Shown here in pieces: positions 8,899 to 17,725 of a stretch of DNA of 26,784 bases (the stretch's first letter is position 1; each line of letters starts with the position of its first letter). This DNA comes from Chara braunii (Eukaryota > Streptophyta > Charophyceae > Charales > Characeae): positions 1,501,682-1,528,465 of the forward strand of contig BFEA01000005.1 of NCBI GenBank assembly GCA_003427395.1. Direction: 5' to 3'. The notes beneath the pieces were generated by a model that was given only the letters and a program-made list of their open reading frames with translations, did not search any database and was not told the origin of the DNA. Position numbers and translations under genes: made by a program.

Positions 8899-9995
8899 AT
8901 GAGTGGCCCTTCTTCCTCAGCGGCTGGCGTGGTAAACAGTTCATCGCTCCTATCCATTTGTTGTAAATAATAAATAATTTTGTTTCTTATCTGAATGTTT
9001 CCCTCCTATCCCTTTTGGACATGAAAGAATGTCTTGTCCCTTTCGAAGCGAAAACCCTGGGTTACGTCCTCCCCTGATGAACCAATCAAAGTGGGGATTG
9101 GTGAAAAAGCTTTAGGGAAATCTCACTAAATAACCCTATTGTTTCGTCGACACTATTGAGTCGTTTATCCGAATTGGGACTTCCCCTTCTTCTTTTGGCT
9201 GTTATATTGAATTTTTTTAAAAAGATCTTGTTGAATATGATTGCTACTTATCTGTTTTCTGCGCCATAATTGTTATGTGTTGTGAATGAGTCGTGTTCTT
9301 AGGAATTGACCTGTGCTGCTGGTTCGAGGTGAGAGTGTAAGAGGCTGCTTTTCAATGGACGCTGCTACGTCTCGGTCGCCATCGTCGCAATTTTTGCGAT
9401 CTTTTTATCGTTGCTGGCTTTCTTCGTAATCATGGAATTCTCGGCTCTCCAGTGTAGTGATTCCAAGCCTTGTTGCTGCCTCCGCAACTCCACGGATAGG
9501 CTGTTACAGATAAGTATTGCGCTCGCAATTAGCACAATAGACTATCTAGTGCCTTGATCGTCATCATCCCGGAGTCGGGGATAGGAGTCGCGTTGATCTT
9601 ATCACAGTTGCTAGTTGACAGGCGTCCTCGCTGTGTATATCGACTGATCTGGTTCGTCTCTAGTTGCAATTGGAATCCTGTGCTTTTCATAACCAGGAGG
9701 TCGTGCTCAGGATGTGGATGCACCGGCGGTGCTATTTATCGTCTCTATTGGGTTCATCATAGGGGTTACTGCAGCATCAACCATAGATCTGCTTCGCATG
9801 CATCTATGCGGACTAGAGAAGGACATATGTTTCACCCACGCGGGCCACATTAGGTCAGCATGGGTTCTGGTTGCTTCTGTTGTATCATGGTATCCCTTGG
9901 TTTGCAGCTACGATCCTCATCGTTTATTTTTTTCTGCTACACTCCGCCACCAAGTTGATATGGATTTGGTGCTTTTCACGATTGTCCTGATTTAG
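8899..9995 (+). CDS. Candidate spliced host gene, small multi-pass membrane protein
   Basis: This is tentative. The ATG at 8899 (context GGAAGATGAG) opens MSGPSSSAAGV, followed at 8932 by a splice donor GTAAAC. Two frame-3 blocks further on look like protein. About 9342-9500 encodes GRCYVSVAIVAIFAIF then a hydrophobic run and a Cys cluster CSDSKPCCCLRNSTDR. The second, 9714-9995, ends at a stop and encodes AVLFIVSIGFIIGVTAAST, ICFTHAGHIRSAWVLVASV and a short tail. Three hydrophobic segments and a CxxxxxCCC cluster recall plant four-helix DUF1218-type proteins, but the similarity is weak and I could not find a consistent set of exon junctions. A possible acceptor is TTCTTAG at 9296-9302. It may instead be a decayed gene or chance ORFs in T-rich DNA. 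Confidence 0.25.
9070..9118 (+). ncRNA. Hammerhead-like fold, minimal type I topology (candidate)
   Basis: The core CTGATGA (9074-9080) is followed directly by a perfect 7-bp stem II, ACCAATC (9081-9087) and GATTGGT (9096-9102), with an 8-nt loop, and then GAA (9103-9105). A minimal stem III is AA (9106-9107), loop AGCT, TT (9112-9113). The cleavage triplet would be TTA, cutting after A9114. Stem I is short: GGGA (9115-9118) with TCCC (9070-9073). Very small stem III is known in Penelope-type hammerheads. Weak points are the A-U first pair in stem II (usually G-C) and the 4-bp stem I. It lies in the putative first intron of the gene at 8899. Confidence 0.4.
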
Positions 9996-10845
9996 GAATG
10001 GGTAGTAGGCCGGCGGAAGACTGTAATGATAACCACTCCTTGTACGTACGGCTAAGGCGTGTTGATGAGCATTTGGATGGAGCATTATGGGATCAGCCTT
10101 CTTGTGCAGTAGTGGGGTTCTAAAGTACTAATATGGTGTCCCCCGGATTAAGTGCTAGCTTTAGCGTCACTTCCCAAACATTCGACTATGACAAGTTCGA
10201 GAATATGACGGTGGAGTAATTGATAGGGTGGCTGCTGAAGTATTGTTCTTCAAGGATCGACAGAGGAATATTGTGCAGTAATTCGCTGCCTCAATTGTGT
10301 GATGTATGCGTTTCTCGTCTCTCCATTTTTGCGATGGTTGTGATGTATGAATCGGTGTGGTTTGATAAATGATAGCGGTTTGGTAGACATAATTATATAT
10401 TTTCTACGTTTCCTACAGCAACCGGAAATTCAAAGCTTCTTTCCATGTTGGTTCTACTCTTATGCTCCTTCAATCTTTCCCCCTCCAAATGTTTTTTGCA
10501 GATATTCTTTGTTGTTGAATATACGGTCTGAAGTGCGTACGCGATCGGTACATGTTGGCTGTTCTCCCATGAATGTGTTCTTCTTGCCCGTCTCACATAT
10601 CGTCCGATTGGAAAAATGTGTTCTCTCGAACTTCTCCCATTAATGCATCCTCTTGGGCATGGATAATGACGAGACGAGAAGTTATACCTATATGCAATCC
10701 CTTGGTACTATTCTTTCTTCCGAAAACCATAGCCATCTCTGATTGCTCATTTTATCATGTGCTGCGTCTGGGCGTGTTTTTTTTCGTGAGTAGCTCGCTG
10801 CGATTCATTGCTCAGTAGCAGCCTGTTCTCTTAACACACACACAC
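9996..10845. other. Stretch without recognised gene; gypsy left flank
   Basis: T-rich sequence with short ORFs and no domain I recognise. It ends in AACACACACACAC at 10833-10845, the microsatellite into which the gypsy element inserted. It could include the 3' untranslated region of the candidate gene ending at 9995. Confidence 0.4.
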
Positions 10846-11751
10846 TAAAACGGTTTTTACCTTTATGGTAGCAGATGCAGATCCCAGGGCTCGATCCCTA
10901 GACCTTGCCCTCACTCGTGTACAGTACCAAGTCGACCCCTGTGTTTGAACCCGTTACCTGTGTCTTGGTAGTCGTTTGTTGTCTGTTGGAGGTTAGTGTG
11001 GTCGTTGGGTCTTGAACCGTAGGTCTGTCAAGTAGGGGTCGTAGCTGTGTAGAAGTCGTAGCTGCTACAGTCCTGAAAGGTCAAGGTCGTAGCTGCTACA
11101 GTCTTGAAAGGCCAGGTCTACAGACTTCGGGAAGGTCCGGAAGTGGTCTTTCGAGAATTGCCAAGGTTAGGCTTGAGGGAAGTGGGCAGTCCAACCTCGC
11201 CTAGTCAGCGGTACCCAGTCCCAGTCGCACTTTGTCCAGCCGGCAAGTACCATGTGGGACTGTGTGCACTATGGGCCCAGTGGAAAGGAGCAGACCAGCG
11301 ACCATCCGAAGTATAAATCAAGAGGCAGCGTCCAGTCATTCATTCATTCTGCCTGAGTCGTGCAGAAGTGATGCCTGAGCGTCTTGTGCAAGGAGGTCTG
11401 CAGGTGCCCGAAGGAGAAGTGGGCTGTGAGGGAGACAAAGCGGTCATAGCCGCTAGTAGCTAGGAAGTAGAAGGCTGTCATAGCTGCCGCAGGTTAGAGA
11501 TAGGTGGAAGCGTGTATATGCGAGTGTGTTGTGTGAAGTGTGTGAGTGTGTGTTGGACATCCAGGGAGATCCAGAGTAGCGTGTGTGTGAATAGTTGTTG
11601 GGGATACAGTATTGGCTGAGAAGTGTGTAGGCGCACAGGTGCCATAGCCATCCAAAGCAAGTTTGAATCTGAACTGTGTTCTTGGCCTCGATATCTCTGA
11701 GCTTTGTGCGGGCGCCTGCCATCTGTAAGGAAGAAGACGAGTTTGGTTGTA
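10846..11751 (+). repeat. 5' LTR of the gypsy element
   Basis: Starts TAAAACGGTTTTTACC and ends GAGTTTGGTTGTA, both matched by the copy at 24359-25363. Termini are TA...TA rather than TG...CA. Contains the duplicated TCGTAGCTGCTACAGTC motif, a TATA box at 11312 and one copy of the 40-bp unit that is triplicated in the 3' LTR. It is about 100 bp shorter than the 3' LTR. Confidence 0.85.
11312..11318 (+). promoter_or_regulatory. TATA box of the 5' LTR
   Basis: TATAAAT lies about 465 bp into the LTR, directly before the TCAAGAGGCAG unit. The same heptamer is kept in the 3' LTR at 24811-24817. Transcription would start about 30 bp downstream, inside or after the 40-bp unit. Confidence 0.55.
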
Positions 11752-11753
11752 AT

Positions 11754-11765
11754 TGGTATCGGAGC
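11754..11765 (+). other. Primer binding site, tRNA-iMet type
   Basis: TGGTATCGGAGC lies two bases after the LTR end and differs by one base from TGGTATCAGAGC, the common plant primer binding site complementary to the initiator methionine tRNA 3' end. Confidence 0.8.
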
Positions 11766-11966
11766 TGGTTCCCCCAGTCCCGCATCGCCATTGTCGTCAC
11801 CCACGAGAGGGAGGAGAGGCGCCAGCTGGGCACCAGGTCAGCATCTGCGCTACAGCGCAAGGAGGAGAGGTGCCAGCTGGGCACCACGTCAACGTCCGCC
11901 ATAGAGGAAGGAGCCGCCATAGTTGTGCCACTGCAGAAGGACGCCGTGCACCTCAACAAACAACGA

Positions 11967-11970
<4 letters not shown>

Positions 11971-12048
<78 letters not shown>
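11971..12048 (+). repeat. (GA)39 microsatellite in the gypsy leader
   Basis: A 78-bp uninterrupted GA dinucleotide run. It keeps frames open on both strands (Arg-Glu or Ser-Leu runs), so the long ORFs across it are artefacts of the repeat. Confidence 0.95.
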
Positions 12049-12051
<3 letters not shown>

Positions 12052-12320
12052 GTTGTTGTGGCTCAAAGAGGAAAGTGGCGGCCATAATCGCCGAGCGCGG
12101 ACACGGAGAGGGAAAAGAAGGGACTGGAAGCGAGAAAGAAGACCAAGTGAGGAAGAAAGAAAGTGGAGGAAGGAGAGACGAAAGAGGAGAGAGAAGCCAT
12201 AACCAAGCGTGAAGAAGAAGAGAGAAGGGAGGAGAGAGAAGGGAGGAGAGAGAGGAGGAAGGTGAAGGTTGGTGAAGGAGAGAGGGTCGGCAACCATAGT
12301 CGAGCTTGTCGAGTTCACCG

Positions 12321-12506
12321 GCGCGTTGACCAAGGAGTTGACCAGTGTTGACCAAGGAGTTGACCGACATTGACCAAGGAGGTTGACCAACGTTGACCAA
12401 GGCGTTGATTGGCATTGATCAAGGTGTTGACGAAGGTGGTCATCGATATTGATCACAGTGTTGACCGGTGTTGACCAAGTCCGTTGACCGAGATATTGAC
12501 CAAGCT
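12321..12506 (+). promoter_or_regulatory. TTGACC (W-box-like) tandem array in the gypsy leader
   Basis: A degenerate repeat alternates GTTGACCAAGGA with GTTGACCRRY at a period near 22-25 bp. I count eleven exact TTGACC between 12326 and 12501, plus decayed TTGATC, TTGATT and TTGACG. TTGACC is the W-box core bound by WRKY transcription factors. The array sits between the primer binding site and gag, where an untranslated leader is expected. A regulatory role is inference; it could simply be a minisatellite. Confidence 0.6.
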
Positions 12507-13033
12507 GGAGCTGGTATAATCTCGCCAAGCCTTCAACCTATCCCCTTGCCATATGGTACTTGCTGAGTCTATCTGTCTCTTCTTTCTGCATTGAGTCACT
12601 TCTGTCCAGGTGATAGGATTCCATGTATGAGGCCGTATAGCTGTGTTGACCAAACCCACACGTGCTGAGTAGGGTTGTTGTCCATGTTTGACGACTGACC
12701 CGTCCCGGAGACTTAACCCTCCCAAGGACCGGTACAGACCGGTGGGCTGCTCAGTGTGGCATGGTTGGCCCAAAATCCGAGTTGTGGGCTGCACAACCAG
12801 CTGTCAAAGTGTTGAGAGGACTTGCTGATCACGTTCTCCTGTTTGAGACGTTAAAGAATTCCTGAGGAGTTACGGGGGATCTCCTTAAATGCCTCCTGAT
12901 CAGCAGTGAAGTCCTGTAGTGACAGCCAACGAGTTAGTTGTAGTTACAGTAGAATCAGAGAGACCACCTGTCAGTCGGTGGGTAAGTCTACGTGGTGAGG
13001 AGTGAAACAGTCCTCTATTGTGGAGTGTACACC

Positions 13034-15137
13034 ATGGACGAGTATCCCATGTACTCCTTGATCGTGGGTTTCTCCCTGTGGGGAACCTTGTGGTGTCTCC
13101 TGTTTCCGTTAGGCTTCTGGCACACGTTTTCTTGTAGATTCCTGACGAGGGGTGGTACAGGGACCACTCCTTATACAAAGGCGCAGGAGCAGGAGGCCGC
13201 GAGGATTTTGGCCGAGCAGAAGCCCAAAAGGGAGAAGAAGGAGTTGCAGAAGAAGGGAAAGAAGGTGGCACTCCTGGAAGAGAAAGATAAAAAGGAAAAA
13301 GGGTTGGAGGAGGAGTTGAGGAGGCTGCAAAAGGAGAAAGAGGAAGATGCAGCCTTAGTGGATGATGGAGAAGAAGAAGAAGAAAAGAAGAAGAAGAAGA
13401 AGAAGAAGAAGAAGAAGAAGAAGAAGAAGAAAAAGAAGAAGAAGACACTCCTCTGGAGATGCATAGGAGGAGAGAGGTGAAAGGGGAGTCAAGTGGCACG
13501 AAGCCGGCAGACACAAGGCTGGAAAAGATGGTGACTGAGTGGGTGGCTAACCTGTCGCTGGGGGAAGAAGAGGAAGCGATGTTATTTGTTCCCCAGGCTG
13601 AGAGGGGAGGCGGCGATAAAGGAGATTTACGCGAAGGAAAATCCCTTGCGTCGGCAGACAATGGAGGAGGAGAAGAGGCTGGGGTGGAAGTTGCGCCTCA
13701 CAAGGGAAAGGAAAATGCGAATGGAGGCGGCGGACGAGATGGAGAAGAGACTGAATGAGACTGCAAAGAGGGGATGAGAGTTGGATGAGACCGCTGATCT
13801 CAAGAGCCAGATCGGACTCCTGTCCCAAAACGTAGAGGTATTGTTGAGGGCGCAACAAGAGCAAAGAGGGGCCATGATATCGCCTTGCAGTCCATACACT
13901 TAGGTTTAAAGACTTTGCACGTGACATGATGCTGCGTGTGGGCAGAGAAGTGCAAGTACAATTAGATAACACAGAGAGGTTTTGCACAGGCGCTATAGAA
14001 GCCGCCAAGACAATGCCCCCAAAGGAGGAGGAAGCACGCCCCCGTAGAGAGCGTGTTAAGGTGAAGTTCCCTGATCCCCACAATGGGAAAATGGGAGAGA
14101 ACTTCGATAACTGGGAGGCCAACATAAATTCTTATGTGCACCTCCAAGAAATCATCCCCTTCCACGCCCTCAGAGATGAGGCCTCTAGTTTTGGCAGATC
14201 ATTAGCCCGCGCTGCCAGATGTGATAATGATATGGTCGCCTACTCTGCGATCACGCCCTTAAGCGAGTTTTTGAAAGCCCTTCGAGATCGGTTTGCAGAT
14301 ATCACTAGGGGGCTCAAGGCCTCTGACAAACTGCAAACCATTCACTTGCGACAATGGAAGAGTGCTAGGGCACTCAAGGGTGTGATAGATGAGTTAGTCG
14401 TCATCCCTGACCATGGGGTTACTGAGCTCCAATTGGTTCAGTTATTTTTTTGTGCCCTGCCCGAGAGTTGGCATGGGCACTTTTATAAGAAGAGTAAACA
14501 ACCCAACATGACCTACGATACATTGAGTAGGGATGTTGTGGTTTTTGAGGCACAATCCATGCCAGCTTCCACTTTCTGGCACAAGGACTTGGACAAAAGC
14601 CAAAAGTGGAAGAGTCGTACCATCTCTAGCCAAGTCATGACCAAGGATCATTTGATCCTCACTTTAGATGAACGTGGTGTGGAGGAGGTCCCGTATAGTC
14701 GGATTGAGTAGGGCCTCGAGGAGGAGGAGAGTAGTGTGAGTCAGGGGAGCACTTATGCTGTTGTCGCAGCCGGAGGGAGGTCACAACGAAGAGGAAGAGG
14801 CCTGTGCCAAAGTGGCCAGTCCTCAGGTGGTTGAGGACAGGGCAGTCAGGGGGTTGGCGGCAGAGGAAACCGCCACGAGGGAGGTAGGGGTTAAGGTCCC
14901 CTGCGAAACCGTCCACGATCTAATCGATCACCTCCCAGGAGGGGTGAATGGAACCCTAGTCTGCCCTAGGTCAGACCCTGGGAATCGTTGGGCATGGACC
15001 AAACACTTTGGCAGAGGAGAATCGATGATGGCCAGTGCATTTACTGTGGTGACCCTGGGCACATCATCAAGTATTGCCCCAAGTATAGGAATGCTCGTCG
15101 ATCAACTGCAGAGGCAGCAAAAGGCAACCACTCGTAG
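13034..15137 (+). pseudogene. Gypsy gag, frameshifted (coiled coil, Gag core, CCHC knuckle)
   Basis: Gag forms the particle and binds RNA. Starting from MDEYPMYSL at 13034 (true start uncertain; a hydrophobic SLIVGFSLWGTLWCLLFPL follows), the frame runs through GTGTTPYTKAQEQEAARI and a Lys/Glu coiled coil into an AAG microsatellite. There it slips frame to ESSGTKPADTRLEKM, WVANLSLGEEEEAM. It shifts again near 13600 (NPLRRQTMEEEKRL) and near 13880 into the Gag core at 13926-14711 (VKVKFPDPHNGKMGENF, LHALRDEASSFGRSLARA-like, FCALPESWHGHF). Stops at 14709, 14832, 14892 and 14967 follow, then a CCHC zinc knuckle CIYCGDPGHIIKYC at 15036-15077, and a stop at 15135. The matching family is the Chara gypsy Gag, from memory. 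Confidence 0.8.
13370..13444 (+). repeat. (AAG)n coding microsatellite in gag
   Basis: A run of AAG/GAA triplets with two small A interruptions encodes about five Glu and twenty-odd Lys in the gag frame. The correct gag frame before and after it differ, so slippage here probably caused one frameshift. Confidence 0.85.
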
Positions 15138-15189
15138 GGGTCGGAACTGCCCTTACCCCTAGGCCATGTGGAGAAGAGTGCACACGCCA

Positions 15190-15740
15190 CAAAGAAACTC
15201 CCAACCCACATGAGCCTAAGGCAGAGGTTGCTGGCCAACGCCTAGTTAGCTGTCCAGAGACTGCTTGTGTTAGAGTCTCTCTAGGCGCTTCCCTCACAGG
15301 ACTGGCAGAAGAGTTGAAGGAGAGGATGCCAGCCTGGGCCGAGATGAAGAAGGATGGGAAAGGACAACTATTGCTAGTAGATGTAGAGGTCTTTAGAGGC
15401 AGAGTAGGGGCCCTAATAGATAGTGGGGCACCCGTAGCTACATTTTTAGCCGTCAAGCGCTGCAGAAGCTAAAGTTGAACCTGCAAGTCCAAAAGTTAGA
15501 AGAACCCATAGTCAGTATCCTCGCAGATAATCGCACTATGCGAATCGCGGATTATGTCGAGGAAGTCCAGACATATTTCCGCCTCTCCATTCCCTGACTC
15601 TCCTCATAGAGGATAATCTCCCGTTTGATACGGTCCTAGGTATGGACTGGGGAGAGGCAGCAGGAGCCACACAACATTTAAGAGAGCATGAGTGTAGGCT
15701 TCCTAGTCCTTCAAGCGATGTCAAGGTTTGTTTCATGTGT
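15190..15740 (+). pseudogene. Gypsy retropepsin region, frameshifted
   Basis: An open stretch without ATG carries EVAGQRLVSCPETACVRVSL, LAEELKERMPAWAEMKKDG and the protease motif VGALIDSGAPVATF; the catalytic Asp-Ser-Gly is at 15419-15427. A frameshift near 15450 leads to RQALQKLKLN-like, EPIVSILADNRTMRIADYV, another shift near 15585, and then the LLIEDNLPFDTVLGMDWG flap-to-C-terminal block at about 15600-15652. Retropepsin cleaves the Gag-Pol polyprotein. Catalytic residues are kept but the frame is not. Confidence 0.7.
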
Positions 15741-15879
15741 CAGGAGTAGATAACCCTCTGGCGCACTGCTGCCTTAGTGCTCCCGCGTTCGCACACTTAG
15801 TAAAGGAGCAGTTAGAAGAGCAGGTCTCCATTAGGAGCACCTGTTCTTTTTGTCCCCGAGAGAGAGGGAGAACTTTGAA

Positions 15880-16896
15880 TGTGGATAGACTATAGGGGTC
15901 TTAACGTTGTCACTGTAAGGAATGCAAAACCCTTACCCCGTGTAGACGATCTGTTAGATGGGGTGTAGGGTTGCACATACTTTGCCAAGATAGACTTGAA
16001 GTCAGGGTACAACCGGATAGAGGTCCTCCCTGATGATCAATACAAGACGGGGTTCCAGACTAGATATGGGCATTATGAGTTCATAGTTATGCCCTTTGGA
16101 CTAACCAACGCACCCGCCACTTTCCAGCATTGTATGGACAATTTATTTAGGCCATGGTTGGATAGATTTGTGGTTGTGTACTTAGATGATGTTTTGATTT
16201 TCAGCAAGACCCTCCAGAAGCACGAGGCTCATATGAGGCAGATCTTGGACAAGTTGCACGAAGCAAATTTCAAGATCAATGCGAAGAAGTGTGAGTGGGC
16301 CAAAACATAAATTTTATACTTGGGCCACGTGTTGGATGGTGATGGCATAACACTTGAGGACAACAAGATTGCAGCGATTAGAGATTGGCCAACCCCTCGT
16401 ACCCTCACAAAATTGTGGTCGTTCCTAGGATTGGCAAACTACTATAGGAAGTTCGTGAGGAACTTCTCCGCAATCGTTGCTCCCCTTCGCAGACTGCTAA
16501 GGAAAGAGGCAATCTGGAAGTGGGACCAAGACTGTACGTCGACCTTGAAAAGGTTAACAGGCCTTGATCAAATAGCCAGTCCTCAAGGTCGCTGACCCAT
16601 CTTTACCCTTTGTTGTCACTACTGATGGAAGTCAATATGATATTGGCGTTGTTTTACAGTAGGACGATGGCAATGGGTATAGACCTGTAGAGTTCATGTC
16701 CGCTAGATTGCCTTCAGAGAAGGTAGCGACATCTACCTATGACAGGGAACTCTATGCTCTCAGGCAAGCGCTAAATCACTGGAGACACTACTTGCTTGGG
16801 AGGCACTTCAAAGTCTATTCAGACCACGAGATGTTGAGGTGGTTGAAGATGCAGGCCAAGATGACACCTAAGCTTACTAGGTGGGCCACAGACATA
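15880..16896 (+). pseudogene. Gypsy reverse transcriptase and RNase H, split by the PLE
   Basis: RT begins at WIDYRGLNVVTVRNAKPLPR, with a stop at 15966, then CTYFAKIDLKSGYNRIEV (motif A Asp), YEFIVMPFGLTNAPATFQ (motif B) and VVYLDDVLIF (YLDD at 16179-16190). A TAA at 16308 interrupts before ILYLGHVLDGDGI and the FLGLANYYRKFVRNFS thumb/connection block. A frameshift near 16570 leads to RNase H: ADPSLPFVVTTDGSQYD, a stop at 16660, VEFMSARLPSEK, STYDRELYALRQAL and YSDHEMLRWL. The frame then runs into the target duplication at 16887-16897, where the Penelope-like element starts. It resumes at 22710 as EIDQSDFELKPIKGKYNVV. Confidence 0.9.
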
Positions 16897-16897
16897 G
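16887..16897 (+). repeat. Target site duplication of the PLE, left copy
   Basis: CACAGACATAG matches CACAGAGATAG at 22707-22717 with one difference. Removing one copy and everything between restores a continuous RNase H frame across the junction. Confidence 0.75.
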
Positions 16898-17484
16898 CGG
16901 GCACTTTTTCCTTGGTTCTATTCTCCTTCTGGCTTCTTTCTAGCTTAGAATTGTGGCCCTTAAAATTAGGACTGTTGTTCCTTTATTTTTCTTGTCTTTC
17001 TTTGGCCTCGAACTGTGGTCTTCGAAATTAGGAGCATCGGGAACTCCTGTTTTTTCTTGAGAACTATTGACCTGGCCTCGAACGTAGGACCTTTAGATTT
17101 AGGTACCTTTCGACTAAACTACTATACCGGACTTCGGACGTTTCGAGAAGATTTCGGAGCTACCAGGCCTTGTGAGGTTAATCATTGTGGGAATGAAGAA
17201 TATAAAATAGGAATAGGGAATGTCATAGTCATCTTGCGCTAGGTAGCTACATGACCCCTGACGACGCCGGACAGGCGACCGACAGAAACACAATGTCGGG
17301 TCTATCGCCTGATGCGTTGTGCTACTCATGTTGTTATTTCGAAACGCAGATACCTGCGCTCGGTTCTACCTTACCTATTTCTGTGTACATTTGTATGTGT
17401 GTACATTTGTATGTATGTACATTTGTATGCTGTATGTGTTCAAGCACTTGTGTGTTTGTACATTCTGACTGATGATTGCAACAC
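16894..17484 (+). repeat. Left pseudo-LTR of the PLE (591 bp)
   Basis: From ATAGCGGGCACTTTTTCC to GATTGCAACAC it matches 22135-22709. By eye there are roughly a dozen substitutions, and this copy has one more 16-bp TGTACATTTGTATGT unit near 17386-17440. It holds no coding domain; short ORFs inside it are chance. Such direct repeats in PLEs arise from tandem or partial tandem insertion. Confidence 0.9.
17272..17311 (+). other. Nested hairpin in the left pseudo-LTR
   Basis: CAGGCGA (17272-17278) pairs with TCGCCTG (17305-17311), and directly inside it CCGACA (17279-17284) pairs with TGTCGG (17294-17299). The loop is 9 nt and a 5-nt bulge GTCTA lies on the 3' side only. A second, looser helix TGCGTT/AACGCA (17313-17318, 17343-17348) follows. 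The whole structure recurs unchanged in the right copy at 22513-22552. Confidence 0.75.
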
Positions 17485-17725
17485 TAGTCCACGCAATAAC
17501 CAATGCAGCAAGAGTACTACGGTTGTGTGATTGTGTTTTCCATCACCACTATCACTACCACTATCATTATCTGTGTCACAAGTCTTATATACTACTTATC
17601 TAATCTATGCTGGGTAGAGCTAAACAGTCTTCGTTCGTATGAGGAATGCGCTAGTATCTTGGCTTGGTACCTTACTCTTGTTATTACTTCTATTATCTTG
17701 CATAGGCAACTATCTCCTTCCTACA

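Noticed and set aside
10866-10912. tRNA-like B box (GGGCTCGATCCC) in the gypsy LTR
   Set aside because: A-box spacing is too short and no cloverleaf forms; it lies near the LTR start in both copies and is probably coincidental.
11453-12415. 320-codon minus-strand ORF
   Set aside because: It is kept open by the (GA)n microsatellite, giving Ser-Leu runs, and crosses the LTR/leader boundary of the gypsy element. No domain.
12900-13661. 253-codon minus-strand ORF with poly-Ser
   Set aside because: It is the complement of the gag coiled coil and AAG microsatellite; Ser and Phe runs are artefacts.
17311-17346. Hammerhead in the PLE pseudo-LTR (CTGATG ... GAAAC)
   Set aside because: The core reads CTGATGC not CTGATGA, no stem II closes before GAAAC, and no correct cleavage triplet/stem I arrangement fits.
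17468-17475. CTGATGA at the end of each pseudo-LTR as a hammerhead core
   Set aside because: It is followed by TTGCAACAC with no hairpin and no GAA; chance occurrence.
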